The notes under the pieces: model-generated | What the model was told of the DNA's origin: nothing | Database searches by the model: none | Seen by the model: the letters and a program-made list of their open reading frames with translations, nothing else | Origin: Chloroflexota bacterium | GTDB taxonomy: Bacteria; Chloroflexota; Anaerolineae; Ardenticatenales; Ardenticatenaceae | Reading direction: 5' to 3' | Assembly (NCBI GenBank): GCA_003520455.1 | Contig: DOUV01000614.1 | Span: 1-26,925, forward strand | DNA: 26,925 bases | In this document: positions 8,333 to 16,214 of the stretch, one piece after another | Layout: every line of letters starts with the position of its first letter | How positions within the stretch are numbered: position 1 is the stretch's first letter | Program-made: the position numbers and the translations under genes

Positions 8333-9742
8333 ATGGCATTTGCGCTTCCAGAATTGACCTGGATGGCTGGCTGGCAGATTCGGGACCTCATCACCCGAAA
8401 AGAGGTTTCCCCGCTCGAGGTGGCGCGTCACTTCTTGGACCGCATCCAAGAGTTGGATTCGAAACTGCACTGCTTCCTCGCGATTGCCCCGGGAGCAGCA
8501 TTAGAGCAGGCCCAAAGGGCACAAGACGCGGTCCTGCGCCAAGAGCCGCTCGGGCCGCTGCACGGCGTCCCGGTCTCGGTCAAGGATATGTTCTGGGTAA
8601 AGGGCATGCCGGCCACTGCGGGCTCGCTGGTCTATCGCGATTTTATGCCGGATGAGGATTCGGTTCACGCGGAGAGGCTGCGAAAAGCAGGCGCGCTGAT
8701 CCTGGGCAAGACCAATACCCCCGAGTTCGGACTGTCCGGCCGCACGGCCAATCGCCTGGGACCGGAATGTGTAAACCCTTGGGATTTGAAACGAACGTCC
8801 GGGGGGTCGAGTGGAGGCGCGGCCGCCAGCGTCGCGGCGGGAATGACGCCCCTGGCAATTGGGAGCGACGGCGGTGGCTCGATTCGCCTGCCGGCTGCGT
8901 TTTGCGGCGTCTTTGGTCTGCATCCGAGCAATGGCCGCGTCCCGCGCCAGGGCGGATTCGGCGGCACTCTGATCTTTTCCGGGGTGGGTCCGATCACGCG
9001 TGATATCCGCGACGCGGCTCTGTTGTTTCAAGTGTTGGCAGGTCCGGACGATCGCGATCCGACCTGCCGCCGAGAGACTCCTCCGGACTATTTGGCGTCG
9101 TTGGAGGAGGGCGTAAAAGGGCTGGCCATAGCCTGGACCCCCGACAATGGCCATATCACGGGTTCCGATGCCAAGGTGGTCGAGAGCGCCCACCAAGCCG
9201 CATGCCGTTTAGGCGAGTGGGGCGCGCAGGTAGAGGAACCGGACCTAAAGCTGGACGACCCGAGCGAAGCGATGGGAGTCATTACCCGCGCCGACAACTA
9301 CGCTTTCCTGGGTCGAATCCTCTACGACGATCCGGGAACGCGCGGCCTGCTGGCCCCCTACAGCCGCATCCGCTATGCGGGGGGCCGGGAGGTGACGGGC
9401 GCCGAGTACGCGATGGCGTTGAAGGTTCGTTATCAATTCATTGCCCAGTTGGACCGCTCATTCGAACAATACGATCTCTTGGCCTCACCGACGGTCGGCT
9501 ATCTCGCTCCCTGTATGGAGGATTGGCCAGAGATGGGAATGCCGCCTTCGCTCGTCGCATTTACCGAAATGGTCAATTTCTCTGGTTATGCGGCCGCTTC
9601 AGTGCCGTGCGGCTTTGTACAAGGCCTTCCGGTCGGGTTACACCTGATTGCGCGGCCCAATCAAGAGGCGTTGCTCTTTCGGGCCGCGCGTGTCCTGGAA
9701 CAGGCCCAGCCCTGGTCCCCGCAACATCCCACTTGGGCCTAA
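8333..9742 (+). CDS. Amidase-signature family hydrolase
   Basis: A 469-residue cytoplasmic Ser-cisSer-Lys amidase that should hydrolyse a carboxamide or similar bond. The catalytic triad is intact and spaced as in the family: Lys84 in PVSVKDM, cis-Ser159 in TSGGSSGG, and nucleophile Ser183 in GSDGGGSIRLPAAFCG. The spacings of 75 and 24 residues equal those of fatty acid amide hydrolase. The N-terminal AGWQIRDLITRKEVSPLEV is typical. No GatB gene is nearby and the context is an uptake operon, so a catabolic amidase is likelier than the GatA subunit of tRNA amidotransferase. The start has AGGAGA about 6 bases upstream. It probably acts on the imported solute; the exact substrate is unknown. Confidence 0.93.
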   Translation: MAFALPELTWMAGWQIRDLITRKEVSPLEVARHFLDRIQELDSKLHCFLAIAPGAALEQAQRAQDAVLRQEPLGPLHGVPVSVKDMFWVKGMPATAGSLVYRDFMPDEDSVHAERLRKAGALILGKTNTPEFGLSGRTANRLGPECVNPWDLKRTSGGSSGGAAASVAAGMTPLAIGSDGGGSIRLPAAFCGVFGLHPSNGRVPRQGGFGGTLIFSGVGPITRDIRDAALLFQVLAGPDDRDPTCRRETPPDYLASLEEGVKGLAIAWTPDNGHITGSDAKVVESAHQAACRLGEWGAQVEEPDLKLDDPSEAMGVITRADNYAFLGRILYDDPGTRGLLAPYSRIRYAGGREVTGAEYAMALKVRYQFIAQLDRSFEQYDLLASPTVGYLAPCMEDWPEMGMPPSLVAFTEMVNFSGYAAASVPCGFVQGLPVGLHLIARPNQEALLFRAARVLEQAQPWSPQHPTWA

Positions 9743-9785
9743 CCGCCACGACACCTTTCCTTATCTCAAAACTGGAGGCAGTTCC

Positions 9786-10826
9786 ATGCAAGCGATCGTC
9801 AAGTATGAAATGGGAGATGGTCATCTCGAATTGCGCGAGGTGCCGGAACCCGAGGCCGGTTCCGGCCAGGTCAAGATCCAGGTCCAGGCAGCCGGGATTT
9901 GCGGGTCCGACCTGCACATCTGGCATGGCGATATTGGGATTCCGATCAAACCGCCCGTCGTGCTCGGGCATGAATTTGCCGGGGTGATCTCGCAGGTGGG
10001 ACCGGGGGTCATGGACTTACACGTTGGTCAGCGCGTGACGGCGGAGAATTCGCACACGGTCTGCGGCCGCTGTGAATACTGCATGACGGGTGACTACAAC
10101 CTGTGTACGGAACGGCGCGCGACCGGCTATGCCTTTGACGGCGCTTTTGCGCCCTACTGTGTCGTTCCGGCCGAACGCGTGCACCTTCTGCCCGACACGG
10201 TTGATTTCTTCACGGGGGCACTCTCCGACCCCATGGCCTGCGCCTATCGCGCCGTCTGCGAGAAGGGCGAGGTCGGCCCAGCGGATACGGTACTCATTAC
10301 CGGCGCGGGTCCCATGGGCCTCTTTAGCACTCAGTTCGCCAAACTGTCCGGTGCCAAGGTCATCCTGGCGGGCACTCCCGCCGACCGCGAACGCATGGAG
10401 ATTGGGCGCAAGCTAGGCGCCGATTGCACCGTCGATGTGACCGAACCAGAGGGAGTAGCCCAGATCACCTCCGTTGCCAGTCCCAAAGGCATTGACATCG
10501 TCTTGGAGTGTTCGGGAGCTCCGGACGGCACGCGATTGGGATTGCAGCTGGTCAAGCGGCGCGGGCGCTTCATCCTGGTGGGAATTCATGGCCATGCGTT
10601 CCCGCTCGATTGGGACCAAATTCTCTACAAAGAATTAACCGTGAAAGGGATGTTTAGCCACAAGTACATGGCATGGGAGCAGACCATCGCGCTCGCAGCC
10701 AGAGGCCAGATCCAGACCCGGCCGCTTATCACGGATGTCTTGCCCCTCTCGCAATGGGAAACCGGCTTTCGCCGGTTTGCCGAGAAAAAGGCGCTCAAGG
10801 TCATCTTTGAGCCGCAGCAGAACTAA
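9786..10826 (+). CDS. Zinc-dependent medium-chain alcohol/polyol dehydrogenase
   Basis: A 346-residue NAD(P)-dependent dehydrogenase of the sorbitol/threonine dehydrogenase group. The catalytic zinc ligands are visible as Cys39 (GICGSDLH) and His62-Glu63 (GHEFAG). The structural zinc is held by Cys93, 96, 99 and 107 (CGRCEYC then NLC). The Rossmann motif is GAGPMG at 173-178. The ATG at 9786 follows a GGAGG about 8 bases upstream, 43 bp after the amidase, so it is the last gene of the transport operon. The C-terminus (ALKVIFEPQQN) is at the expected family length. The stop codon TAA is made of TA at the IS630 target site plus the first base of the element, so the original stop cannot be seen. 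Confidence 0.93.
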   Translation: MQAIVKYEMGDGHLELREVPEPEAGSGQVKIQVQAAGICGSDLHIWHGDIGIPIKPPVVLGHEFAGVISQVGPGVMDLHVGQRVTAENSHTVCGRCEYCMTGDYNLCTERRATGYAFDGAFAPYCVVPAERVHLLPDTVDFFTGALSDPMACAYRAVCEKGEVGPADTVLITGAGPMGLFSTQFAKLSGAKVILAGTPADRERMEIGRKLGADCTVDVTEPEGVAQITSVASPKGIDIVLECSGAPDGTRLGLQLVKRRGRFILVGIHGHAFPLDWDQILYKELTVKGMFSHKYMAWEQTIALAARGQIQTRPLITDVLPLSQWETGFRRFAEKKALKVIFEPQQN

Positions 10827-10836
10827 ACTGAAGTTC
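10823..10836 (+). repeat. Left inverted repeat of the IS630 element
   Basis: CTAAACTGAAGTTC, including the TA target dinucleotide, matched perfectly in inverse at 12012-12025. Confidence 0.85.
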
Positions 10837-12022
10837 CTATGAAACCAGGAGTTTTTCATACTCCGGGTCGAGTTCGAATTTGGGCCAGAGGCGGGTGATG
10901 AGCGCCTCTGGGTCGAGGTTGATGCGAGCAATGAAGGCTTGGCAGGCATCGAACACGGCGCGCATGGTGGGGGAGGCGTGAGGCTGAGTGACTGCTTCGC
11001 GCATCCATTTCCAGAGGCCCTCGATGGGATTGAGGTCGGGGCTCTAGCCGGGAAGCGGGACCAACTCGATGCCAAGCTCAGCCACTGTGGCTTGGGCAAT
11101 CGAAGCCCGATGGCAGGGGGCACCGTCCCCAATGAGGACGATGCGCCGGGTCGTGGGGCCGATCCACTCGACCAGGCGGCGCAGGAACTGGGCGGTATGC
11201 TCAGCGTTACAGGCGCCTTCATTCCAGAGGAAGCAGCGGCCATGGGTGAAGTCATAAGCCCCGTACCAATTGATGCGGTCGGCCAAGGCGGCACCGGCGC
11301 TCAGCCGGTAGGCCACTGGCCCCCGCTCGGCCCAGGTGTACCCCAGGTCGAGATCGCGGTGGAAGTGGGCTTCGTCCACCTAGATCAGGAGGCGTTCTCC
11401 CTGACACAGCTGCTCCCACAGGCTCGCAAAGCGCTCGATAGAGGCCGCTCGCTTGGCACGGCTGGCCTTCTTGAGCACTTTCTTGCACTTCTTCCAACTC
11501 AAGCCAGCGGCCTTGACCAAGCGACGCAACGGGCGGCGACGGATCCGGCGCTGGAACTAGGCTTCGATCCACAGGGCGAGCTTCTTGAGCGTCCAGCCGT
11601 AGCCCGGCAACTGGTACTCGACCGGCTCGTGCTCGACCACCGTGGCTTTCACTTCCGCAACCTGCTCCGGCGCAAAAGGGGGACCCGTCCACCCGTGCGC
11701 CGGTCCTCCAGCGCCTCCGGGCCCGGCTCATTATAGCGATGCACCCACCTCAGCACCGGATCCAGATCGCGCCCGATCTCGGCCGCCCACGCCCTGGCGT
11801 TGCTGTGCTTGCTCCCAATCCTATCCAGCGCCTGAAAGCGTTCGCGGATGCGCCGCTTCGATCGCCAAGCGCCGCAAATCCGCCAGTTCTTGGCCCCATT
11901 TGGCCGGCTCTGGTCGTACCATGCTCTCCTGTTCCTCCCCGTGCCGGGCCTGTTCATCGCCCGTCCCACTGAGAGGATACTCCACCCTCGCAGAATTCCC
12001 AATTTCTTAATGAACTTCAGTT
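10826..12022 (-). mobile_element. IS630-family element, inactive
   Basis: A 1197-bp element with terminal inverted repeats. CTAAACTGAAGTTC at 10823-10836 is the perfect reverse complement of 12012-12025. A TA dinucleotide flanks it on both sides (10824-10825 and 12023-12024), as expected for IS630/Tc1-type insertion. It carries one minus-strand transposase gene, broken by stops and frameshifts. The left neighbour is the dehydrogenase stop codon and the right neighbour is the middle of another transposase gene. Confidence 0.85.
10837..11922 (-). pseudogene. IS630-family transposase, disrupted
   Basis: It starts as MVRPEPAKWGQELADLR with GGAG just upstream. The helix-turn-helix part (RFQALDRIGSKHSNARAW, AAEIGRDLDPVLRWVHRY) lies in a second frame between about 11858 and 11683. 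The reading then returns to the first frame (PPFAPEQVAEVKATVVEHE). Catalytic motifs follow: VDEAHFHRDLDLGYTWAERG, then LIGDGAPCHRA, then SPDLNPIEGLWKW with the final Glu. Three in-frame TAG codons interrupt it at 11557-11559, 11380-11382 and 11044-11046. The last two stand where the family has Tyr (LIYVDEAH, LPGYSPDLNP). The gene ends at a TAG at 10837-10839. With two frameshifts and three stops it is dead. Confidence 0.88.
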
Positions 12023-12025
12023 TAG
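12012..12025 (+). repeat. Right inverted repeat of the IS630 element
   Basis: GAACTTCAGTTTAG, the perfect reverse complement of 10823-10836. Confidence 0.85.
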
Positions 12026-12435
12026 TAGCTGGTGACCACGTCGTGCGCCCAGGCATAGCGCCCTTCCGCATGATCCCACAGGTGGGCCAGCCATTCCATC
12101 GCACAGCCTGTGTGGTGCGCCAAGGTGTCATCGATGACCAACCGCCCAGCGGTCGGACTCACCGGCCGCCGCAGCCGGGCCAGTTCCCAGCGCACCCGCC
12201 GCCGATTGAGGTCCGTCTCGTCCCAATCGGCCTGCGTCAGGAACTTGTTCAGGGCACTCTGGTCGTTGCAGTCCAGAAACAAGCTGTTCATCGCCGTGAC
12301 CGTGGCTTCATCGCCGGCCACCAGTCCGGTCACGTATTCCCGAAAGTGCTTGCGTTGCTCGTCCGTGGCAAACACCGGGCCGAACCACGGCGCATGCTGC
12401 TCCACAATCCCGGGAAAGCGCACGATCGGTAGCAT
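12022..12435 (-). pseudogene. IS701/IS4-like transposase, N-terminal fragment
   Basis: The 137 readable residues match the start of a DDE transposase of the IS701-like group. They include MLPIVRFPGIVEQHAPWFGP, then FREYVTGLVAGDEATVTAMN, then LVIDDTLAHHTG with the first catalytic Asp, and YAWAHDVVTSY. The remaining two thirds are missing: the frame meets the IS630 end and stops there. The lost part is not found on the other side of IS630, which is the alcohol dehydrogenase gene. The element probably cut the PQQ dehydrogenase gene that lies upstream of it. Confidence 0.8.
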
Positions 12436-12541
12436 CCTGACACCTCCGGCAGATCAAAGCTACCCAAGGAATGCTGCCGACGTGCCAGTTTGTCAAGTTT
12501 CAGACCCGGCGACTGTCCTGACTATCGCAAAAGTCGAGATT

Positions 12542-13191
12542 TCAGTGCTCGGCGGCGTAGACGGCAACCCGGCCCTGGATCTCGAACTCGCCCCCGAGAC
12601 GCTCACCAGCACCTTGCCATTGACGAACTGGGGCGCCATCGGGATCGAAACGTCGTCGTGCCAGTCGGCCACCGTCGTCTTCCAAACCACCTCGCCGGTC
12701 GTGGCGTCGAGGGCCACCAGGACGGCGTCGAGCCGGCCGAGGAAGACTTTGCCGTTGCCGTAGGCAACCCCGCGGCTATCGCGGCCGCAGCAGATCGAGA
12801 TCTGCTCCAGGGGTGGCCTCTCGTCCAGCGGATGGTAAGCCCACTTCTCGGCGCCGGTCGCCGCGTCGAGCGCGAAGACGTCGTCATGGCCGGTCGAGAT
12901 ATACATCGTCCCATCGATCACGATGGGCGACACTTCAAACGACGACTTGTCGTCCAAGACGCCGGTGTGGAAGACCCAGGCTGGCTGAAGTTGGGCGACG
13001 TTGGCCGGAGTGATCTGGTCGACAGCCTGGTAGCGCGTGTTGGCCAGGTCGTTGCCGGAGTACGGCCAGTTCACAGTTGTGGGTATCTGGGCCTGGGTGG
13101 CTGGGGCAGCCGTGAGAGCGAGGGTCAGGCCTAGTAGACTCAGGAAAATGGCCAGCCTCCCGATGTGAGAAGGCAGATAGTGAGGCCGCAT
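12542..13191 (-). pseudogene. PQQ-dependent (quinoprotein) dehydrogenase, N-terminal third only
   Basis: It begins at 13191 with a signal peptide (about residues 1-35, hydrophobic FLSLLGLTLALTAAPATQAQ), so the enzyme would be periplasmic. The PQQ beta-propeller start follows: NWPYSGNDLANTRYQAVDQI, LQPAWVFHTG, SPIVIDGTMYISTGHDDVFA and LDAATGAEKWAYHP. The adjacent Cys134-Cys135 in ISICCGRDSRGVAYG are the vicinal disulfide typical of methanol/alcohol quinoproteins. Around 12590 a shift in a G-run is needed to continue as SGGEFEIQGRVAVYAAEH, then a TGA follows at 12542. About two thirds of the usual 550-600 residues are missing, including later cofactor and calcium ligands. It is a remnant and cannot oxidise alcohols. 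Confidence 0.85.
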
Positions 13192-13445
13192 GTTCTCGTT
13201 TCCGCAAAACGGCGGGGAACCGAGCGGTTGAGGCACAGCTGACTGTATACAGCCCATATGCCCCCCACTCACAAGGTCAAACACTACCATTCGCACGATC
13301 GTCGGCCGATGGGCACCACCCCCTCATGAAATTGCCATCGACCTCTCCTGGTACTTGCCGCTCAGTCCCCCGAAGTTCTTCGGACCTCCTTTCTCAACTA
13401 TACCGAAACAAAGGGGGGAACTATTGCTTGCGGTCGGCACCTTCG
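13192..13445. other. Intergenic DNA upstream of the PQQ dehydrogenase remnant
   Basis: I find no gene. A possible minus-strand promoter for the PQQ gene lies near 13260-13290, where TTGACC is followed by a weak TATGGG at 16 bases. It is not strong enough to call separately. Confidence 0.3.
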
Positions 13446-13803
13446 TCACGGTTGAGCCAAATACAAACCAAGCGAGGTGATTGCGTACGCGCTTGATAAT
13501 CCTGCGAGTTCGGCTCGCCCTACTGGAGACCGGTCGAGCCTGCCAGCAGCGGGATGAAGGCCACGATTGCCCAGCACGATCCCCCCCAGGCATCCGCAAC
13601 GGCAGGAAGAAGGCGTTGGGCTCTTACAGCTGTGCAGCAACGACCATCTCGAACCGGGCGAAAACGATACCGGCGATCAGCCCACCAATCGCCGCCTGCT
13701 TCAGCCATCGGCCAATATCAAACCGAAATTGGGTCGCTCGTCTCTCTGGTGGTGCGCGAAGAACCCTCCCACCTGACGCCTCACGCAACCGGCGAAGACT
13801 CAT
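13446..13803 (-). pseudogene. Decayed paralogue of the membrane protein at 16215-16766
   Basis: The frame starts one base after the stop of the secreted-protein gene. It gives RWLKQAAIGGLIAGIVFARF then EMVVAA, close to WWVKHGAIGGLIAGIIFAMF then EMIVAA of the intact copy. A TAA then interrupts it, after which EPNAFFLPLRM matches PDAFFMPLRM. A run of six Gs near 13585 marks a frameshift. The middle of the protein is gone and the end (AITSLGLYL) resembles TALGLYL near the intact C-terminus. It is a broken second copy with an internal deletion. Confidence 0.72.
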
Positions 13804-13804
13804 G

Positions 13805-14638
13805 CTACTCACTGTGGTGGATCTCAACGTCTACGTCCTCGAAAAGCACGTGGTAGAAGAACGAGAACGGTGGCGGGAAGTTGCCTTCCACCAGCGTGGG
13901 GCCGGGAGCATCGTGGAAGACCAGGTGTACCTCTCGGTCGTCGGGTTGCGTATCCCCCGCGCTCTGCAGGGCGGGGCTGTATATCTCGGTGCCGTTGTTC
14001 GCCGTAACCGTTCCGTTGGGGTGGCGGGTGCCAACGCTGACCATTACGTGCGTGAGCCACATTGGGGTGGGGCCGTCGAAGGGATTCTCAAAAGGCTGGC
14101 CGTTCAGGGTAACAGTGGCCGGACCCCAGGTGGCGAGCAGGTTGAAGAGCGTCGGAAGCACCGGCTCGCCGGCCGTCGTGTCGCCATGGAGATAGACGTT
14201 CGTCGTAATCGGGTCGTCGACGACCAACTCGGTTGTCGACGCGGATGAGCCGATCCTCAACCCCGTTGGGTGATCAGGGGAGGCAAAGAGCGTTTGGGTC
14301 AACTTCCAGTGGCCATAGCGGTCGACCCATTCGGCTTTAATCTCGCCGGAGTTGCTCACGGGATCGACCTCGATCTTGATGGATCCCTCGATACGCACCA
14401 CGCCTTCACCCCCCCACCAGACAAAGGCATGTACCGGCTGAGCGGGAACACCCTCAACGTCCGCCACCACCGCTCCGGTGACCTCGCGGATCAGCCGTGC
14501 GTTCGCGCCTTTGACTTCGTACTTCAAGTGATGAGAGGGGTTGGCCTGCAGGACTGGGGGTTGCAGGAGCAGAGTGGCTACGGTGACCACCGCTGCCAGT
14601 AGCAGAATCGCCGTTGCGGGAATACCAGCTGTTCTCAT
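13805..14638 (-). CDS. Secreted protein of unknown function
   Basis: A 277-residue protein with a clear signal peptide (ATAILLLAAVVTVATLLLQP, then an AxA-like site near LQANP at about residue 32). The mature part is rich in beta-prone, acidic segments (VHAFVWWGGEGVVRIEGSIK, EIKAEWVDRYGHWKLTQTLF) and has no membrane helix. I do not recognise a family or a catalytic motif; a beta-sandwich exported domain is a guess. The start has a strong Shine-Dalgarno (AGGAGGTG, about 7 bases upstream). A long leader with two hairpins and a class II-like Crp/Fnr promoter lie upstream. The stop is one base from the start of the dead membrane-protein gene, so the two formed an operon. Confidence 0.75.
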   Translation of the reverse strand: MRTAGIPATAILLLAAVVTVATLLLQPPVLQANPSHHLKYEVKGANARLIREVTGAVVADVEGVPAQPVHAFVWWGGEGVVRIEGSIKIEVDPVSNSGEIKAEWVDRYGHWKLTQTLFASPDHPTGLRIGSSASTTELVVDDPITTNVYLHGDTTAGEPVLPTLFNLLATWGPATVTLNGQPFENPFDGPTPMWLTHVMVSVGTRHPNGTVTANNGTEIYSPALQSAGDTQPDDREVHLVFHDAPGPTLVEGNFPPPFSFFYHVLFEDVDVEIHHSE

Positions 14639-14663
14639 GATAGCACCTCCTGAAACAGAACCG

Positions 14664-14709
14664 CCAGTCTCTCCGACTGGATGGGTTGGGTAGGCGCTGT
14701 CGCGCCTAC
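14664..14709 (-). other. Two hairpins in the leader of the secreted-protein gene
   Basis: CCAGTC and GACTGG (14664-14669, 14675-14680) form a 6-bp stem with a 5-base loop. GTAGGCGC and GCGCCTAC (14690-14697, 14702-14709) form an 8-bp stem with a TGTC loop. Both lie just ahead of the ribosome-binding site in the predicted leader of about 200 bases. Neither has a following T-run. They could affect leader stability or translation. Confidence 0.45.
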
Positions 14710-14850
14710 TCTAATCGATCGAATCACCGCGGACCGACTACAGGAGCCACGAGGTGGTGATGATAACGGTCGGATGGACGCTCAACAGAGAGAACGGTTC
14801 CTTGGCCTCCGCGAAGGATGAGGGCCTTGGCTCGTGGTTCTGCTAAGACC

Positions 14851-14856
14851 AGCATA
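14851..14856 (-). promoter_or_regulatory. Predicted -10 box of the Crp/Fnr-type promoter A
   Basis: TATGCT on the minus strand, about 33 bases from the centre of the TGTGA-N6-TCACA site. This puts the site near -42 relative to a start around 14844, the class II activation geometry. The same sequence and nearly the same spacing recur at promoter B. Confidence 0.5.
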
Positions 14857-14878
14857 GCATATGCCAGAGCCGCGTAGA

Positions 14879-14894
14879 TGTGATTGCGATCACA
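14879..14894 (-). promoter_or_regulatory. Crp/Fnr-type binding site A
   Basis: TGTGATTGCGATCACA, a perfect 16-bp palindrome with the TGTGA-N6-TCACA core of the Crp class. It lies about 240 bp upstream of the secreted-protein gene. The surrounding 45 bases closely resemble those at site B (16896-16911). The regulator encoded at 15265-15981 is the obvious candidate to bind it. Confidence 0.75.
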
Positions 14895-15264
14895 CAAATA
14901 CAGCATCGAGTATGCCTGTGATCGATGAGTGGCGAGCGTTGGTGGAACGAAAATAGGGGTAGAGGTCCATGTGTGCTCGTAATTACATCCACAACTCTCT
15001 CTGTGAGGAACACTCCTGCAGTTCACATGACAGCAGAGGGCAAGAGCCTCATCGCTGTTGCCCTCTGCCCATCCCCCATCCGATACCGATCTGGCATCCT
15101 TATGCCGGCCCCAGGGAGCTGAATCAGCGAGCGCCCGTCCGAGTGATCCGAATCAGCGCACCCGCGCAGAAGGATTATAGTGTCGACTGCTCTGGGGTTA
15201 CATGCGAGCAGCGATTACCAACCGAGGAGAGGAAGGGCTGCCATGGGAGGGGCAAGAAGCCCAA
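14895..15264. other. Intergenic DNA with one long hairpin
   Basis: No gene recognised. GCAGAGGGCAA at 15033-15043 and TTGCCCTCTGC at 15058-15068 form a perfect 11-bp stem with a 14-base loop. It lies about 200 bp beyond the end of the Crp/Fnr gene. It lacks a T-run, so a role as terminator is uncertain. Confidence 0.4.
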
Positions 15265-15981
15265 CTAGGGGGTATCGTGGCCGGATACGACTGCCTGCAA
15301 TGCTCCCCGATCGCGGATGATGAGCAAGCCTCGCTGACGGCCGATCCAGCCCGCACGTCTGAATTGGCCGATCAGCCGGCTGATCGTTTCCCGCGAAAGA
15401 TTGAGCATGCCGCCAATATCTCGTTGCGTCAAGCGGAACTTGAGCTTGATGCCTAGCTCACTCGGCTGACCAAAATCATCGCAGAGCTCAAGGAGCAGCT
15501 CCGCCAATCGCACCCGAGGCGGGCTGACATTTCTCCGTTCGAGCCAGGTCTCGGCATAGAATATCTGCTCAATCAGTGCCTGTGTCATCTTGCCCATCAC
15601 ATCCGGAAACCGTCCGAATAGTTGCAGAATCTGCGGCCAAGTCGCGGAACAGATATAGGACGGCTCGAGGGCCGTCGCCCCGATCATCGAACGGCTCTCG
15701 CCAAAGTCCTCGGAAAGGCCGAAAAGCCGGCCTGGACCGAGCAGCGCCAGCGTGGCGCGGTGCTGCTCGTGGTGTGTGTAAAGTTGGACGGCCCCTTCTT
15801 TAATCAGATATATCGCCTCACGTTGCCGTTCGTGGAAGAGCTCCGCCCCAGTGGGGACGTAGTAGTCGTTCAAGCCACTGGCAATCTCCTCGATCTCTTG
15901 CTCGGTAAGCGAGAGAAAGAGATCCAGACGCTGGAGATACCAGACTTTTCTGTCTATCTGGCCTGTGTTGGTCGCATCCAT
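15265..15981 (-). CDS. Crp/Fnr family transcriptional regulator
   Basis: A 238-residue regulator. The N-terminal cyclic-nucleotide-type beta-roll spans about residues 20-135 (LFLSLTEQEIEEIASGL, YVPTGAELFHERQ, YLIKEGAVQLY, LLGPGRLFG). A long dimerisation helix follows, then a C-terminal winged helix with FRLTQRDIGGMLNLSRETIS and RLIGQFRRAGWI. No N-terminal cysteine cluster of the Fnr iron-sulfur type is present, so oxygen sensing by a 4Fe-4S cluster is unlikely. The effector is unknown. Two matching TGTGA-N6-TCACA palindromes nearby (14879 and 16896) are its likely targets, each ahead of a membrane or secreted protein gene. The tail of a second, related regulator gene persists at 16970-17090. 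Confidence 0.92.
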   Translation of the reverse strand: MDATNTGQIDRKVWYLQRLDLFLSLTEQEIEEIASGLNDYYVPTGAELFHERQREAIYLIKEGAVQLYTHHEQHRATLALLGPGRLFGLSEDFGESRSMIGATALEPSYICSATWPQILQLFGRFPDVMGKMTQALIEQIFYAETWLERRNVSPPRVRLAELLLELCDDFGQPSELGIKLKFRLTQRDIGGMLNLSRETISRLIGQFRRAGWIGRQRGLLIIRDRGALQAVVSGHDTP

Positions 15982-16143
15982 TGCTACGTCATCAGCTTGG
16001 CTCAGGCAGAGACCTCGTTCAACCTGCCACTCCTCACGTCGTAAATGAATCCTCTGACCGGGGTATGCCGGGGACCCACGGATGCGATCGCACTCTCCGA
16101 ATCTGTTGACGGTGATATACTGGGAAATGAGGCCCCATAAGGG

Positions 16144-16172
16144 GAGGGCGCCAGGCGATAACTGGCGCCCTC
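16144..16172 (-). terminator. Strong hairpin beyond the membrane-protein gene
   Basis: GAGGGCGCCAG and CTGGCGCCCTC form a perfect 11-bp GC-rich stem with a 7-base loop, 43 bp past the stop of the minus-strand gene at 16215. No clear T-run follows, so an intrinsic terminator is likely but not proven. Confidence 0.5.
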
Positions 16173-16214
16173 AATGGGCGTCTGCCCCTGCTGCCTCGCA
16201 CCGTTTACATCGGA

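Noticed and set aside
11044..11559. Recoding of TAG as tyrosine in this genome
   Set aside because: Several intact genes here end in TAG (E1 beta, the Crp/Fnr regulator, the secreted protein), and the transposase remnants also have frameshifts, so plain decay explains them.
10939..11736. Plus-strand open frame of 265 codons within IS630
   Set aside because: It is antisense to clear IS630 transposase motifs and ends within them.
10824..12025. Simple IS630 insertion between the dehydrogenase and the following gene
   Set aside because: The TA on each side fits, but the IS701-like gene on the right has no continuation on the left, so a plain insertion does not account for the junction.
12490..13134. 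Plus-strand open frame opposite the PQQ dehydrogenase remnant
   Set aside because: The minus strand encodes recognisable PQQ repeats and a signal peptide; the plus frame has none.
15265..15981. Oxygen-sensing Fnr with a 4Fe-4S cluster
   Set aside because: The N-terminus lacks the cysteine cluster; only the general Crp/Fnr fold can be supported.
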